A stretch of DNA of 64,000 nucleotides from Listeria grayi DSM 20601 (GTDB lineage Bacteria; Bacillota; Bacilli; Lactobacillales; Listeriaceae), in NCBI RefSeq assembly GCF_000148995.1, contig NZ_GL538353.1, positions 124,001-188,000 of the forward strand, written 5' to 3'. Within the stretch, counting starts at the first letter, position 1. Each line of letters starts with the position of its first letter. The position numbers and the translations under genes were made by a program. The notes beneath the pieces are model-generated. The model was not told the origin of the DNA. It ran no database searches and saw nothing but the letters and a program-made list of their open reading frames with translations. This document shows positions 16,922-25,705 of this stretch, one piece after another.

Positions 16922-17488
16922 ATGAAGAAAAAAGACGATTCAAAGATAGTTAAGATTCAAGAAGCTACTGCTCAGATTATTCTTACGGAGGGAATAGCGA
17001 AAGTTTCCACAGTGAAAGTAGCTAAACTAGTGGGAATTGCTCAGTCAAACGTTTATCTCTATTTTAAGAATAAAAATGATTTATTGTTAAGTGCTTATCA
17101 GAGGGAGTTAGATCGAATCCGAGATACGCACGACTTAATCGCTCTCACAGATAAAGATATCCCCATCGAAAGGAGAATAGATACGTATATTTGGTCTGTC
17201 TATAATTATTCAATCAAATATCCCGATGGACTAACCATTATTGAACAGATTAAGTCCTTGAACCTCACGAATGAAGATGTTTTAAGTACCAACAAAATCG
17301 TTATAACGTTATTAGAGGAAGGAATCTCAGTAGGCTACTTGAAGGATGTACCGGTGAATCTGCATATGAGTGTGGTATTTAATGTTTTCCACCAACATGC
17401 TTTAAGTATCAAGGACGGATTATACGAGAAAGATACTTACCCGTTTACGGACATTGCCGAAATAGTCTTGGATGCCTTGAAAAAGTAA
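16922..17488 (+). CDS. TetR-family transcriptional regulator
   Basis: A 188-residue repressor. The N-terminal helix-turn-helix (IILTEGIAKVSTVKVAKLV followed by IAQSNVYLYFKNKNDLL) spans about residues 19-60; the remainder is the helical ligand-binding domain. It probably binds the two AGATAG...CTATCT palindromes in the divergent intergenic region, controlling both itself and the neighbouring SDR oxidoreductase. The inducer is unknown, possibly the SDR substrate. Confidence 0.9.
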   Translation: MKKKDDSKIVKIQEATAQIILTEGIAKVSTVKVAKLVGIAQSNVYLYFKNKNDLLLSAYQRELDRIRDTHDLIALTDKDIPIERRIDTYIWSVYNYSIKYPDGLTIIEQIKSLNLTNEDVLSTNKIVITLLEEGISVGYLKDVPVNLHMSVVFNVFHQHALSIKDGLYEKDTYPFTDIAEIVLDALKK

Positions 17489-17501
17489 ACTAGGCGTGAA
17501 A

Positions 17502-17555
17502 AAAATGGATGTTTCTTGATTTTGTTTAAACAGAATCAGGAAACATCCATTTTTT
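17502..17555 (+). terminator. Terminator after TetR gene
   Basis: TGGATGTTTCTTGATT pairs with AATCAGGAAACATCCA, followed by TTTTTT. Confidence 0.8.
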
Positions 17556-17785
17556 ATACTTAACATATATCGTAGCTAAGCGGGAAGACCAATAATCGGC
17601 TTCCAATAGTACTAGTTTCGCAGAGATAAAGACAGGCATATTGAAGAACTTGTTTGGATGCTTTTAAGGCCGTAATGAAAGCTGGTGTGACGCATTCTAT
17701 GTCTACTATGTCTAGTACTGTTCGGGGGGAGACTGTCGATAGGTCAAACAATCACGCTCTCAAAAAGCGAACAAAAAAATCGAAA
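17556..17785. other. Intergenic stretch without recognised gene
   Basis: About 230 bases between two terminators. A short open stretch from 17654 was considered, but it has no ribosome site, runs through the terminator at 17786 and resembles nothing known to me. A small RNA or gene relic is possible. Confidence 0.3.
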
Positions 17786-17823
17786 AACGGCAATGACTCC
17801 CCTGGTAGGGGTCATTGCCGTAT
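17786..17823 (-). terminator. Terminator for the amidohydrolase operon
   Basis: ACGGCAATGACTCCCC and GGGGTCATTGCCGT form a strong stem. The T-rich run lies on the minus strand. Confidence 0.8.
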
Positions 17824-17848
17824 GGACCCAAGTTCATCCGCATAAACC

Positions 17849-19030
17849 TTACTGTACCTTCACCCCTTTTTTATAAACAATCTTCTCACCCTGAACTGCT
17901 CGAATATCGGCAAGCGGGTCATTATCGATAATAAGAAAATCTGCCAATTTGCCAGTTTCGATCGAACCGGTCAGCCCCTCGATCTTCAACAGCTCAGCGG
18001 CATTCACAGAGGCAGCTTGCAGTGCTTCTAAGGGCGACAATCCAGCATCCACCATTAATTCCATTTCAAATGCAGAACCATTTTCAAAATCATTAAAAGG
18101 GGTTCCAGAATCTGTCCCCATTGCGATTTTCACGCCAGCTTTGGCGGCTTTACCGATACTGATCTTGTGAGCTTCGGCTACTTCCTGTGATTTTTTTACC
18201 ATGAATGCAGGCAGCGCTTCGGGATGCTGATTGATGGCCCAAGGAGCTATCAATGTTGGGACTAAGAAAGTCTGTTTATCGAGCATCATTTGAATGGCTT
18301 CATTATCGAGATAAATACCGTGTTCGATCGAATCGACGCCGGCATGGAGTGCGTTTTTGATACCTTCTGTTCCTTGTGCATGGGCACAGGCGGTGTAGCC
18401 TTTATGATGGGCTTCGTTCACAGCGGCCTTCATTTCTTCGATGCTCAGCTGGATATCCGTGGGGGTCTCGCCATCGATACTTACGCCACCTGTTGCCATC
18501 AATTTGATATTCCGAGCGCCGTTTTTGATGTTTTTGCGTGCGTTTTTGCGAGTTTCATCAGTCCCGTCAGATTCGATCCCTAGTTCGCTGCCGTGCCCGC
18601 CTGTCATAACAATGGCGGGGCCGGAACCGATGATCCCCGGAGCAGTGATTTTGTTTGTTCGTTCGAGTTTGGACAACTGCAGGTCGATGTTAAACGTAGA
18701 ACCGACATCACGAATGTAGGTTACACCGTGCTTTAATAGTTTCTCCAGATTTTGGACAGCGATATAGGTGCTGACTACGGAATCGATCTCCACGCTATTG
18801 ACAGAGGACAAGCCGCCGATTTGGAAGAAAGGATCTAAAATAATATGTGTATGGGCATTGATAAGTCCAGGCATCACATATTTTCCAGAAAGATCCACGA
18901 CCTCGTGATAATTACCTGAGGAAGGGTCGATAAATGTTCCGGTTTTGGTATCGATTGCAAAGTCGTATGGCTCAAACTGCGTATTTTTTCCTGTAAAAAC
19001 GTTGGCATGCTTAAATAAAATGGTTGTCAT
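17849..19030 (-). CDS. Metal-dependent amidohydrolase (imidazolonepropionase/prolidase-like)
   Basis: A 393-residue TIM-barrel hydrolase. The ATG at 19030 has AGGAG 8 bases upstream. Metal ligands are visible: His60 and His62 in NAHTH, the lysine region NIKLMATGGVS, His in CAHAQG, His in SIEHG and Asp in GTDSG. It belongs to the branch that includes Xaa-Pro dipeptidase-like and imidazolonepropionase-like enzymes. The substrate (cyclic amide, aminoacyl derivative or peptide) is unknown. It follows a permease gene by 12 bases, so the permease likely imports its substrate. Confidence 0.88.
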   Translation of the reverse strand: MTTILFKHANVFTGKNTQFEPYDFAIDTKTGTFIDPSSGNYHEVVDLSGKYVMPGLINAHTHIILDPFFQIGGLSSVNSVEIDSVVSTYIAVQNLEKLLKHGVTYIRDVGSTFNIDLQLSKLERTNKITAPGIIGSGPAIVMTGGHGSELGIESDGTDETRKNARKNIKNGARNIKLMATGGVSIDGETPTDIQLSIEEMKAAVNEAHHKGYTACAHAQGTEGIKNALHAGVDSIEHGIYLDNEAIQMMLDKQTFLVPTLIAPWAINQHPEALPAFMVKKSQEVAEAHKISIGKAAKAGVKIAMGTDSGTPFNDFENGSAFEMELMVDAGLSPLEALQAASVNAAELLKIEGLTGSIETGKLADFLIIDNDPLADIRAVQGEKIVYKKGVKVQ

Positions 19031-19042
19031 AAAGTTCACTCC

Positions 19043-20212
19043 TTATAAAAATTTAATGAAGACGGAAGCGATGATGATCGAAGCGATCGAGACGGTAGCA
19101 AATCCACCGACGAGCATAGGCGGGAGCATCTGTTTCGTCATATATTCTTTTTCTTCTTCGTCTCTTGCAAGTTCTTTGATCACATCCGTTGTTAAAATAT
19201 AGTCTGCCGGGAACCCGAGCAGTGCTGTCAGAGCTGTCGCAAAGCCCATGTATTTCGAGAATTTCAGCAGCTTCGAGATAATGAGGGAGAAAATATACAT
19301 CCCAATCGTTCCGAGCACAAGCAACGTAAGGATCTCTGGGATAAATGAAATAAATCCTTTTGGGGTAGACGTATTCAACTGCATAAAGATATATGCTGTC
19401 AAACCGTACATCAGCCAGTTGAAAACGCCGGCTTTATGTAATATATTTTTTTCCAAGAAACCGAGTTCGCTGAAAACGATCCCGAATAATAAGCAGAGAA
19501 TATTGAAATTGATGATATTATGGAGCAGAATGCTGCTGCCGTAAGCGACCAAAACGACCAGGATCATGCGGACTAGAATAAAAGCACTCGTCCGGTAATC
19601 CGCCGGCATCCGATCGATCACTTTCGGCCGTTCTTTTTGCGTGCTAACAGTCATTTTCTGACTAGCCGGATTTTCATCACGTTCCTTCTGCAAACGTTTT
19701 GCCTCCTTTTTCAACATGTAAGAGGTGATCGGATAGCCGAAAATGCTGTGAAACATGATCATATAGACAGGCAAGGCAGCTAGAGAAGTGAGTCCCAAGC
19801 CTTTTAAATTCTCGCTCATCAAAAGGGCAGAAACGATACCGCCTACCATTGCCGGCACAGCAGCAAGCACGGTTGGAAGATCGAAAAGATAGGTGCAGAT
19901 CGTGAGCGTCAACAGCAAAGTCCCGCAGACCCCAGTCAAAGCGATAATGATCGCACGCCACTGGCTAGCAAGCTCGCGGATGCTCATACTCGTGCCGAGG
20001 TGAACGAGCAGCAGTGGGACACACAGGCTGACGAATTCTGTACCAAAACTGGCCTTGGCAACAATATCTTTGGGAAAGATCGTCCAAAATCCAAATAAAA
20101 ATATCAAAGCAGTGATAAATAATGACGGAATCAATGCCCTTGTAAATGTAGAAAGCCATTCTCCAATAAGAATGGCGGCCATTACTCCTAAAAATGCAAA
20201 AAGTGTAATCAT
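19043..20212 (-). CDS. Polytopic permease, partner of amidohydrolase
   Basis: A 389-residue membrane protein with about 10 hydrophobic segments and a charged cytoplasmic loop (KKEAKRLQKERDENPASQ) near the middle. The AGGAGG ribosome site is strong. The segment VPAMVGGIVSALLMSE and the overall layout resemble sodium-coupled carboxylate or glutamate symporters of the inverted-repeat type, but I cannot name the family with certainty. It is first in a two-gene operon with the amidohydrolase, suggesting uptake of that enzyme's substrate. Confidence 0.75.
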   Translation of the reverse strand: MITLFAFLGVMAAILIGEWLSTFTRALIPSLFITALIFLFGFWTIFPKDIVAKASFGTEFVSLCVPLLLVHLGTSMSIRELASQWRAIIIALTGVCGTLLLTLTICTYLFDLPTVLAAVPAMVGGIVSALLMSENLKGLGLTSLAALPVYMIMFHSIFGYPITSYMLKKEAKRLQKERDENPASQKMTVSTQKERPKVIDRMPADYRTSAFILVRMILVVLVAYGSSILLHNIINFNILCLLFGIVFSELGFLEKNILHKAGVFNWLMYGLTAYIFMQLNTSTPKGFISFIPEILTLLVLGTIGMYIFSLIISKLLKFSKYMGFATALTALLGFPADYILTTDVIKELARDEEEKEYMTKQMLPPMLVGGFATVSIASIIIASVFIKFL

Positions 20213-20386
20213 AAAAAGCCTCCTTCTAAAGTTGTTATTCCGAGTATAGCAAATTAAAATAACGAAATAAAGGGATTTTTCTGAAAAAAATATAAATTCA
20301 GTTAAATAAGGCGGAGGTGAGGAACTCTAATCAAACACGAAAAAATAAGGGAGGCAAGACTTCTATCCTCCCTCACTGAAATAGAA

Positions 20387-20425
20387 AAAGCGTGGAGCAG
20401 AGAATGTTCCACGCTTTCTTTAAAG
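20387..20425. terminator. Terminator downstream of phosphoketolase
   Basis: AAAGCGTGGA and TTCCACGCTTT form the stem, with A- and T-rich flanks on either side. It acts mainly for the minus-strand gene. Confidence 0.75.
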
Positions 20426-20440
20426 CATATTGTGTTTAAG

Positions 20441-22816
20441 TTATACTTCCAATAAATCTGTCTTCAATGCTTGCCATTTCCAATTTTCCACCTCTGGTAG
20501 ATCTTCGCCATTTTCGCGGATAAAGTGATGATGTTTGCTTAAAACAGCGTCCATTTCAGCGGCGAAAGATGTTGCGATCTCGCCATAAACCGCCTCTGCA
20601 GCATCTTTCGCAAGGTGGAAGCGATCCATTTCGCTAAGGACACGCATGTCGAATGGTGTGGTGATATCGCCGTTTTCGCGGTAGCCGTGAATGAACAAGT
20701 TATGGTTGTGACGGTTGAAGAAGATGTCGCGAACCATGCCTTCATAGCTGTGGAAGGCGAAAATGATCGGTTTATCGGTTGTAAAATAACGATCGAATTC
20801 TTCATCCGTCAAGCCGCGCGGATCAATATCCGGATGGCGTAATTTCAAAATGTCGACAATATTGATAAAGCGGATCTTCAACGAAGGGAAGGCTTCATTT
20901 AAAAGTGTGACCGCTGCAAGTGCTTCTAAGTTTGGCTCTGTACCGGCAGAAGCAATGACGACATCTGGCTCTTCGGCTTCGCTTACTGTGGAGGCCCAGT
21001 CGATGATTTTCAAGCCGTCCTTCACTAGTATTTCTGCTTCTTCAGCAGAATAGAATTGCGGACGCGGATGTTTAGAAGACACGATCAAGTTGATCAGCTC
21101 TTCTGAACGAAAAGCTTCGTTCATGACTGCTAGCAGCGAGTTCGTATCAGCTGGCAGATATTCGCGGATAAATTCCGGCTTTTTCTCTGCTAGATGTGTT
21201 AAAACACCTGGATCTTGATGTGTATAGCCATTATGATCTTGTTGGAAAACAGTCGATGTCGCGATCACATTCAGCGATGGGTAACTGTTCCGCCATGTTT
21301 GTTCTTTTGCTTTGCGAAGCCATTTGAAATGCTGGGTCAGCATGGAATCGACAACGCGTAGGAAGGATTCATAGCTGGCGAAAAAGCCATGTCTACCAGT
21401 GAGGACGTATCCTTCCAAAAAGCCTTCTGCTTGGTGTTCGGAAAGCTGCCCATCGATGATGCGGCCAGCTGGTGCCAACCATTCGTCACGTGGGAATTCT
21501 GCTTTGCTCATCCATTGGCGGTTGGTCACTTCAAAGACTTTATTCAAACGGTTTGATTTTGTTTCATCTGGTCCGAAAATACGGAAGTTATCAGGGTTTT
21601 CCTTGACGATATCGCGAACGAAACCACCGAGTTCAATCATATCTTGGGTAATGACGTCTTTATTTGCAGTCTCAACAGCATAATCTTTCCAACTAGGTAA
21701 GCGCAGTGGTTGCGGATCGATTCCGCCATTCGTGATCGGATTCGTAGCCATGCGGTTTTTTGGTGCAAGGGATTTGATTTCTTCTTTTAACGAGCCTTCT
21801 TCTGTGAACAGTTCTTCAGGGCGATAAGACTGCAGCCAGTTTTCCAATGCGTCGACATGATCAAAATGATGCTGATCAACTGGGATCGGAACTTGGTGGG
21901 CGCGGAAGCTTCCTTCAATTGGTTCGTTATTCCATTCTTTGGGACCTGTCCAGCCTTTTGGTGTCCGGAAGAGAATCACTGGCCATGTTGGCATTGTTGC
22001 TTTATCTGCGGCTTCTTTGCGTGCTTCTGTTTGGATGGCTTTGATTTTCTCGATGGCCTGATCTAGTTTTTCTGCCATAAGCGGGTGAACTTTCGCAGGA
22101 TCTTCTCCTTCAACGAAAATCGGGTCCCAGCCCAATCCTTGGAAAAAGGAGGTAAGTTCTTTATCCGTTTTGCGGGAGAGGATCGTCGGATTGGAGATTT
22201 TTGCTCCGTTTAAATATAAGATCGGAAGGACGGCGCCGTCGTTAACTGGATTGATAAAGGTATTGGAGAACCAGCCTGCGGATAATGGACCCGTTTCCGC
22301 TTCGCCATCGCCAATTACTGTAGCAGCGATCACGTCAGGGTTGTCTAAGATCGAGCCAGTAGCATGAGAGAGCGCGTAGCCGAGTTCGCCACCTTCGTGA
22401 AGGGAACCAGGTGTTTCAGGAGCAGCATGAGAAGCAATGCCGCCGGGGAAAGAAAATTGTTTATACAATTTTGTCAGACCAACTTCATCTTGTGTGATCG
22501 TTGGATAAGTATCCGTATAGCTGCCATCCAGATAAGAATTGGATACCATTACTTGACCGCCGTGACCTGGCCCTTCAATGTAAAACATATTCAGATCATA
22601 CTTATTGATAACACGATTTAAATGCGCATAAATGAAATTTTGACCGGAGATCGTGCCCCAATGGCCAATTGGATGAACTTTGAGATCTTCTTTTTCAAGT
22701 GGTCTACGAAGCAATGGATTTCCTTTCAAATACAATTGTCCGACAGAAATAAAATCTGCTGCCCGCCACCACGCATCAACCTTTGCTAAATAATTTGGAG
22801 ATGAATAATCAGTCAT
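20441..22816 (-). CDS. xfp: Phosphoketolase (xylulose-5-P / fructose-6-P)
   Basis: A 791-residue thiamine-diphosphate enzyme, full length for the family. It splits xylulose-5-phosphate, and often fructose-6-phosphate, with phosphate to acetyl-phosphate plus a triose or tetrose phosphate. Family motifs are [15 protein letters not shown] and the TPP/Mg motif [17 protein letters not shown] near residue 165. [12 protein letters not shown] and the C-terminal PPi-like helix region are also present. AAGGA is 10 bases upstream of the ATG. It feeds acetate and ATP production from pentoses. Confidence 0.96.
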   Translation of the reverse strand: MTDYSSPNYLAKVDAWWRAADFISVGQLYLKGNPLLRRPLEKEDLKVHPIGHWGTISGQNFIYAHLNRVINKYDLNMFYIEGPGHGGQVMVSNSYLDGSYTDTYPTITQDEVGLTKLYKQFSFPGGIASHAAPETPGSLHEGGELGYALSHATGSILDNPDVIAATVIGDGEAETGPLSAGWFSNTFINPVNDGAVLPILYLNGAKISNPTILSRKTDKELTSFFQGLGWDPIFVEGEDPAKVHPLMAEKLDQAIEKIKAIQTEARKEAADKATMPTWPVILFRTPKGWTGPKEWNNEPIEGSFRAHQVPIPVDQHHFDHVDALENWLQSYRPEELFTEEGSLKEEIKSLAPKNRMATNPITNGGIDPQPLRLPSWKDYAVETANKDVITQDMIELGGFVRDIVKENPDNFRIFGPDETKSNRLNKVFEVTNRQWMSKAEFPRDEWLAPAGRIIDGQLSEHQAEGFLEGYVLTGRHGFFASYESFLRVVDSMLTQHFKWLRKAKEQTWRNSYPSLNVIATSTVFQQDHNGYTHQDPGVLTHLAEKKPEFIREYLPADTNSLLAVMNEAFRSEELINLIVSSKHPRPQFYSAEEAEILVKDGLKIIDWASTVSEAEEPDVVIASAGTEPNLEALAAVTLLNEAFPSLKIRFINIVDILKLRHPDIDPRGLTDEEFDRYFTTDKPIIFAFHSYEGMVRDIFFNRHNHNLFIHGYRENGDITTPFDMRVLSEMDRFHLAKDAAEAVYGEIATSFAAEMDAVLSKHHHFIRENGEDLPEVENWKWQALKTDLLEV

Positions 22817-23025
22817 ACCGAATCAGTCCTTTTATATATTTTTTGAGAACCAGCGATGCTCGTTGTGTTTTCGTGAGCAAAAAAGATTGTGATTCTCTGT
22901 ACAATATTATAATAGAACACTTTGATAGAAATATATATACTTTTTGAGCCCAATTTTTGTGAGTCGAAAGGGTCAGCATCGTACTGGACTTGTTTACTGA
23001 TATGATCGACTTTGAAACAAAGTAC

Positions 23026-23054
23026 TTGCTTTCCGGACAACCTGTTACTATAAT
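23026..23054 (+). promoter_or_regulatory. Promoter of the NmrA-like gene
   Basis: TTGCTT (23026-23031), a 17-base spacer and a perfect TATAAT (23049-23054). Confidence 0.7.
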
Positions 23055-23092
23055 AATAACAAGATAAAAATTAACCAGAGAAGGAGTTTTTT

Positions 23093-23941
23093 ATGATGAA
23101 ATATGGTATTACAGCAGCAACAGGGAAATTTGGCAGAGCAGCCATTCAAGCATTAAGTCAATTAGTACCAGCGAGTGACATCATTGCTTTAGCGAGAAAT
23201 ACTGAAAAAGCAAAAGCAGTTGTTCCGGAAGGTGTAGAAGTTCGTGCCGGAGATTATACGAAACCGGAAGAATTAACAAAATCATTGGCTGGCATTGATC
23301 GTCTTTTATTTATTTCTTCTGTCCCAGGTGGCCCGGTAACACGTGAGGAGCAGCATTTAAATGTAGTTGAATCGGCAAAAGAAGCGAGCGTCAGCTATAT
23401 TGCATATACAAGTTTTCCTCATCTGGAAGAAGCAACCGCTTTGCTAGCAATCGATCATCGTACCACGGAAGCAGCAATTTTAAAGGCAGGAATCGCACAT
23501 TCTTTCCTACGAAATAACTGGTATTTAGAAAACGAACTTTCTAACTTAAAAAATGCAGTAGCAGGAAAACCTTTTGTGTATTCTGCTGGTGAAGGCCGAA
23601 CTGGTTGGGCATTAGAGCGTGAGTACGCAGAAGCTGCTGCTAAAGTACTAGTTCTTGAAGCGCCAAAAGAAGTTTATGAATTTTCCGGGAATGGCCTTAC
23701 GCATCAAGAACTAGCTGCCAATATTTCAGGAGATTTTGAGGTTGTTTCTCTGGATGACGCTGCCTATAAAAAAGGATTGGAAGACAGCGGCTTAGATGCA
23801 GAAACAGCTAACTTCGTAACGCTGATACAAGGCTGGATCCGCCAAGGGGAATTAGATGGGAATGATGCTGAGCTTAAAGCAGTTCTAGGACACGATCTAG
23901 TTCCGATCGATAAGGCGATCAAAGAAGTCACAGAAAAATAA
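23093..23941 (+). CDS. NmrA/QorB-like NAD(P)-binding reductase
   Basis: A 282-residue atypical SDR with the N-terminal nucleotide motif GITAATGKFG and an NmrA-type body (IDRLLFISSVPGG, HRTTEAAILKAGIAHSFLRNNWYLEN). Family members such as QorB act as NADPH:quinone reductases or redox sensors. Two adjacent ATGs are possible; the first is used, with AAGGAG 6 bases away. A 36-base gap separates it from an Rrf2-type regulator, and both are probably one transcript. Confidence 0.85.
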   Translation: MMKYGITAATGKFGRAAIQALSQLVPASDIIALARNTEKAKAVVPEGVEVRAGDYTKPEELTKSLAGIDRLLFISSVPGGPVTREEQHLNVVESAKEASVSYIAYTSFPHLEEATALLAIDHRTTEAAILKAGIAHSFLRNNWYLENELSNLKNAVAGKPFVYSAGEGRTGWALEREYAEAAAKVLVLEAPKEVYEFSGNGLTHQELAANISGDFEVVSLDDAAYKKGLEDSGLDAETANFVTLIQGWIRQGELDGNDAELKAVLGHDLVPIDKAIKEVTEK

Positions 23942-23977
23942 ACGCAAACAGACGATCAGAAATGAGGCACGGAATTT

Positions 23978-24418
23978 ATGAAGTATTCGCATAAACTAAG
24001 TGATGGCATTCATATTCTTGCGTATATGTGTATCTGTAAAGATAGCGATCTCTCAAGCAAGGCAATAGCAGCCAGCATTGAATCCAATCCAAGTCTAGTC
24101 CGCCGCATGATGGCGCAATTAGTGAAGGCAGGCTTAATAGAGAGTAGGCCGGGCGCGGTGGCTCCAGTTTTGACAAAACCTGCGGAAGAAATCAGTCTGC
24201 TAGAGATCTATCAAGCGATTGAACAAGACCATCGCATCTTGCATGTTGATAAAAATACGAATCCACGGTGCATCGTTGGCGGGAATATCCAGCACACACT
24301 CAATGGTATTTATGACCAATTACAGGCCAATGTGGAGCAGGAAATGCGTGAAGTGACTTTACAAACTGTTGTCGATGATATTATGGTGCAGCATCTTCAA
24401 AAAAAAGATAATGTTTGA
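23978..24418 (+). CDS. Rrf2-family transcriptional regulator
   Basis: A 146-residue winged-helix regulator. The N-terminal domain (KYSHKLSDGIHILAYM, then SSKAIAASIESNPSLVRRMMAQLVKAGLI) fits Rrf2 proteins of the YwnA type. A single cysteine in NPRCIVGGNI is a candidate thiol sensor; the three-cysteine iron-sulfur motif of IscR is absent. Its place behind the NmrA-like reductase suggests autoregulation of a redox or electrophile response. Confidence 0.85.
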   Translation: MKYSHKLSDGIHILAYMCICKDSDLSSKAIAASIESNPSLVRRMMAQLVKAGLIESRPGAVAPVLTKPAEEISLLEIYQAIEQDHRILHVDKNTNPRCIVGGNIQHTLNGIYDQLQANVEQEMREVTLQTVVDDIMVQHLQKKDNV

Positions 24419-24470
24419 TAGATAGTTTCCTTTGAAAAGGAAGGTGTTTTATCAAACTGCAATTCGATTT

Positions 24471-24508
24471 AAAACAATGCCAGTTTTGAAGGCATTGTTT
24501 TTCTTTTT
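24471..24508 (+). terminator. Terminator after Rrf2 gene
   Basis: AAAACAATGCC pairs with GGCATTGTTTT, followed by a T-rich tail. Confidence 0.8.
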
Positions 24509-24634
24509 ATCCTCTTGACCACCTATTTCCCGCAAGCCTATAATAAGGAGTATACGAAAAAAGTGGTAATCGCATCTAGTTTTTCTTAACTTTCCACGCA
24601 CAGATACAAAAGAATATTGGAAAGGACGGTATGG

Positions 24635-25591
24635 ATGGTAACTTTAACAGATGTTGCTAAAAAAGCGAATGTGTCGAAAATGACAGTCTCACGAGTAATC
24701 AATCATCCTGAACTTGTGACCGATGAATTGAAAAAATTGGTTTTTGATGCTATGCATGAGCTCAATTACCGCCCGAATGCTGCTGCGAAGGCGCTTGCCA
24801 ACAATCGCACGCAGATCATCAAGTTTTTTATTTTAGAAGAAATGGATACCACGGAGCCTTACTATATGAATCTATTGATGGGTATCGCGCAGGAACTGGA
24901 TAAACATCAATATTCCATGCAACTGGTGACGAAAAATGCCTTTGATATCGGGGTCTGCGATGGCTATATCATTACCGGGTTTCGTGAAAAGGATCTGGAA
25001 TGGATCGAGAAACTAGAAGCACCAGTCGTTCTTTTTGGAGAAAACCGCTACGGTATTGATTATATTGATACAAATAATGAAGAGGGGACGCGCATCAGTA
25101 CCGAGTATGCGCTTGCTCAAAAATATCAACATATCATCTACATCGGAATCGACATCAATGAGGCATTTGAATTTTCGAGAGAAGCCGGTTATGTGAATGC
25201 AATGCAGGCCCACGGATTGGTGCCGACGATCCATCGCTTTGATAATCATTCCCGCTATGCAGCGAAATTTATTGAAGATAATTGGGGAATGTGGGAGCAA
25301 AACACCTGCTTTGTTTGCAGCTCGGATCGTTTGGCTTTAGGGATCGAACGCGGACTGATCAAAATGGACGGCAACGTACCGGAGCAATTCGGTGTGATCG
25401 GTTTTGATGGTGTCTTTTTGGATCAAATCGGCTCACCACAGCTGACAACGATCAAACAACCAATCATGGATATGGGAGCAGCTTGTGTGACGATGCTGCT
25501 TAGCAAAATGAATCAAAACAATGCCAGACAAGGTTATAAACGATTTGAACCGCAATTGATCAAACGCGGGAGCACACGTGTAATCGAGTAA
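24635..25591 (+). CDS. LacI-family repressor of the maltodextrin locus
   Basis: A 318-residue repressor. The ATG at 24635 is used because AAAGGA is 8 bases upstream. The LacI HTH is perfect (VTLTDVAKKANVSKMTVSRVIN) with hinge PNAAAKALA. The periplasmic-binding-protein-like effector domain ends in the usual LTTIKQP region. It sits immediately upstream of the malL-neopullulanase-malEFG genes. The 12-base motif GTTACCGCTAAC, present before malL and inverted before malE, is its most likely operator. The inducer is probably maltose or a maltodextrin. Confidence 0.9.
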   Translation: MVTLTDVAKKANVSKMTVSRVINHPELVTDELKKLVFDAMHELNYRPNAAAKALANNRTQIIKFFILEEMDTTEPYYMNLLMGIAQELDKHQYSMQLVTKNAFDIGVCDGYIITGFREKDLEWIEKLEAPVVLFGENRYGIDYIDTNNEEGTRISTEYALAQKYQHIIYIGIDINEAFEFSREAGYVNAMQAHGLVPTIHRFDNHSRYAAKFIEDNWGMWEQNTCFVCSSDRLALGIERGLIKMDGNVPEQFGVIGFDGVFLDQIGSPQLTTIKQPIMDMGAACVTMLLSKMNQNNARQGYKRFEPQLIKRGSTRVIE

Positions 25592-25619
25592 ACCTATCGC
25601 TAAAGGCGGTAGGTTTTTT
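25592..25619 (+). terminator. Terminator after LacI gene
   Basis: AACCTATCGC and GCGGTAGGTT form a stem with one mismatched pair, followed by TTTTT. Confidence 0.7.
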
Positions 25620-25673
25620 GTTACCGCTAACAGCTCGAATTATATTGAAAGCGCTTATTTTATTAGGTAATCT
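25620..25673 (+). promoter_or_regulatory. Promoter, cre site and LacI-type operator before malL
   Basis: GTTACCGCTAAC (25620-25631) is the candidate LacI operator. TTGAAA (25645-25650), 17 bases and TAATCT (25668-25673) form the promoter. The cre-like TGAAAGCGCTTATT (25646-25659) overlaps the -35 box. Dual substrate induction and CcpA repression are inferred. Confidence 0.65.
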
Positions 25674-25705
25674 AGGTATGTAGCAAAGAGAAGGAGGTCA
25701 GCCAA

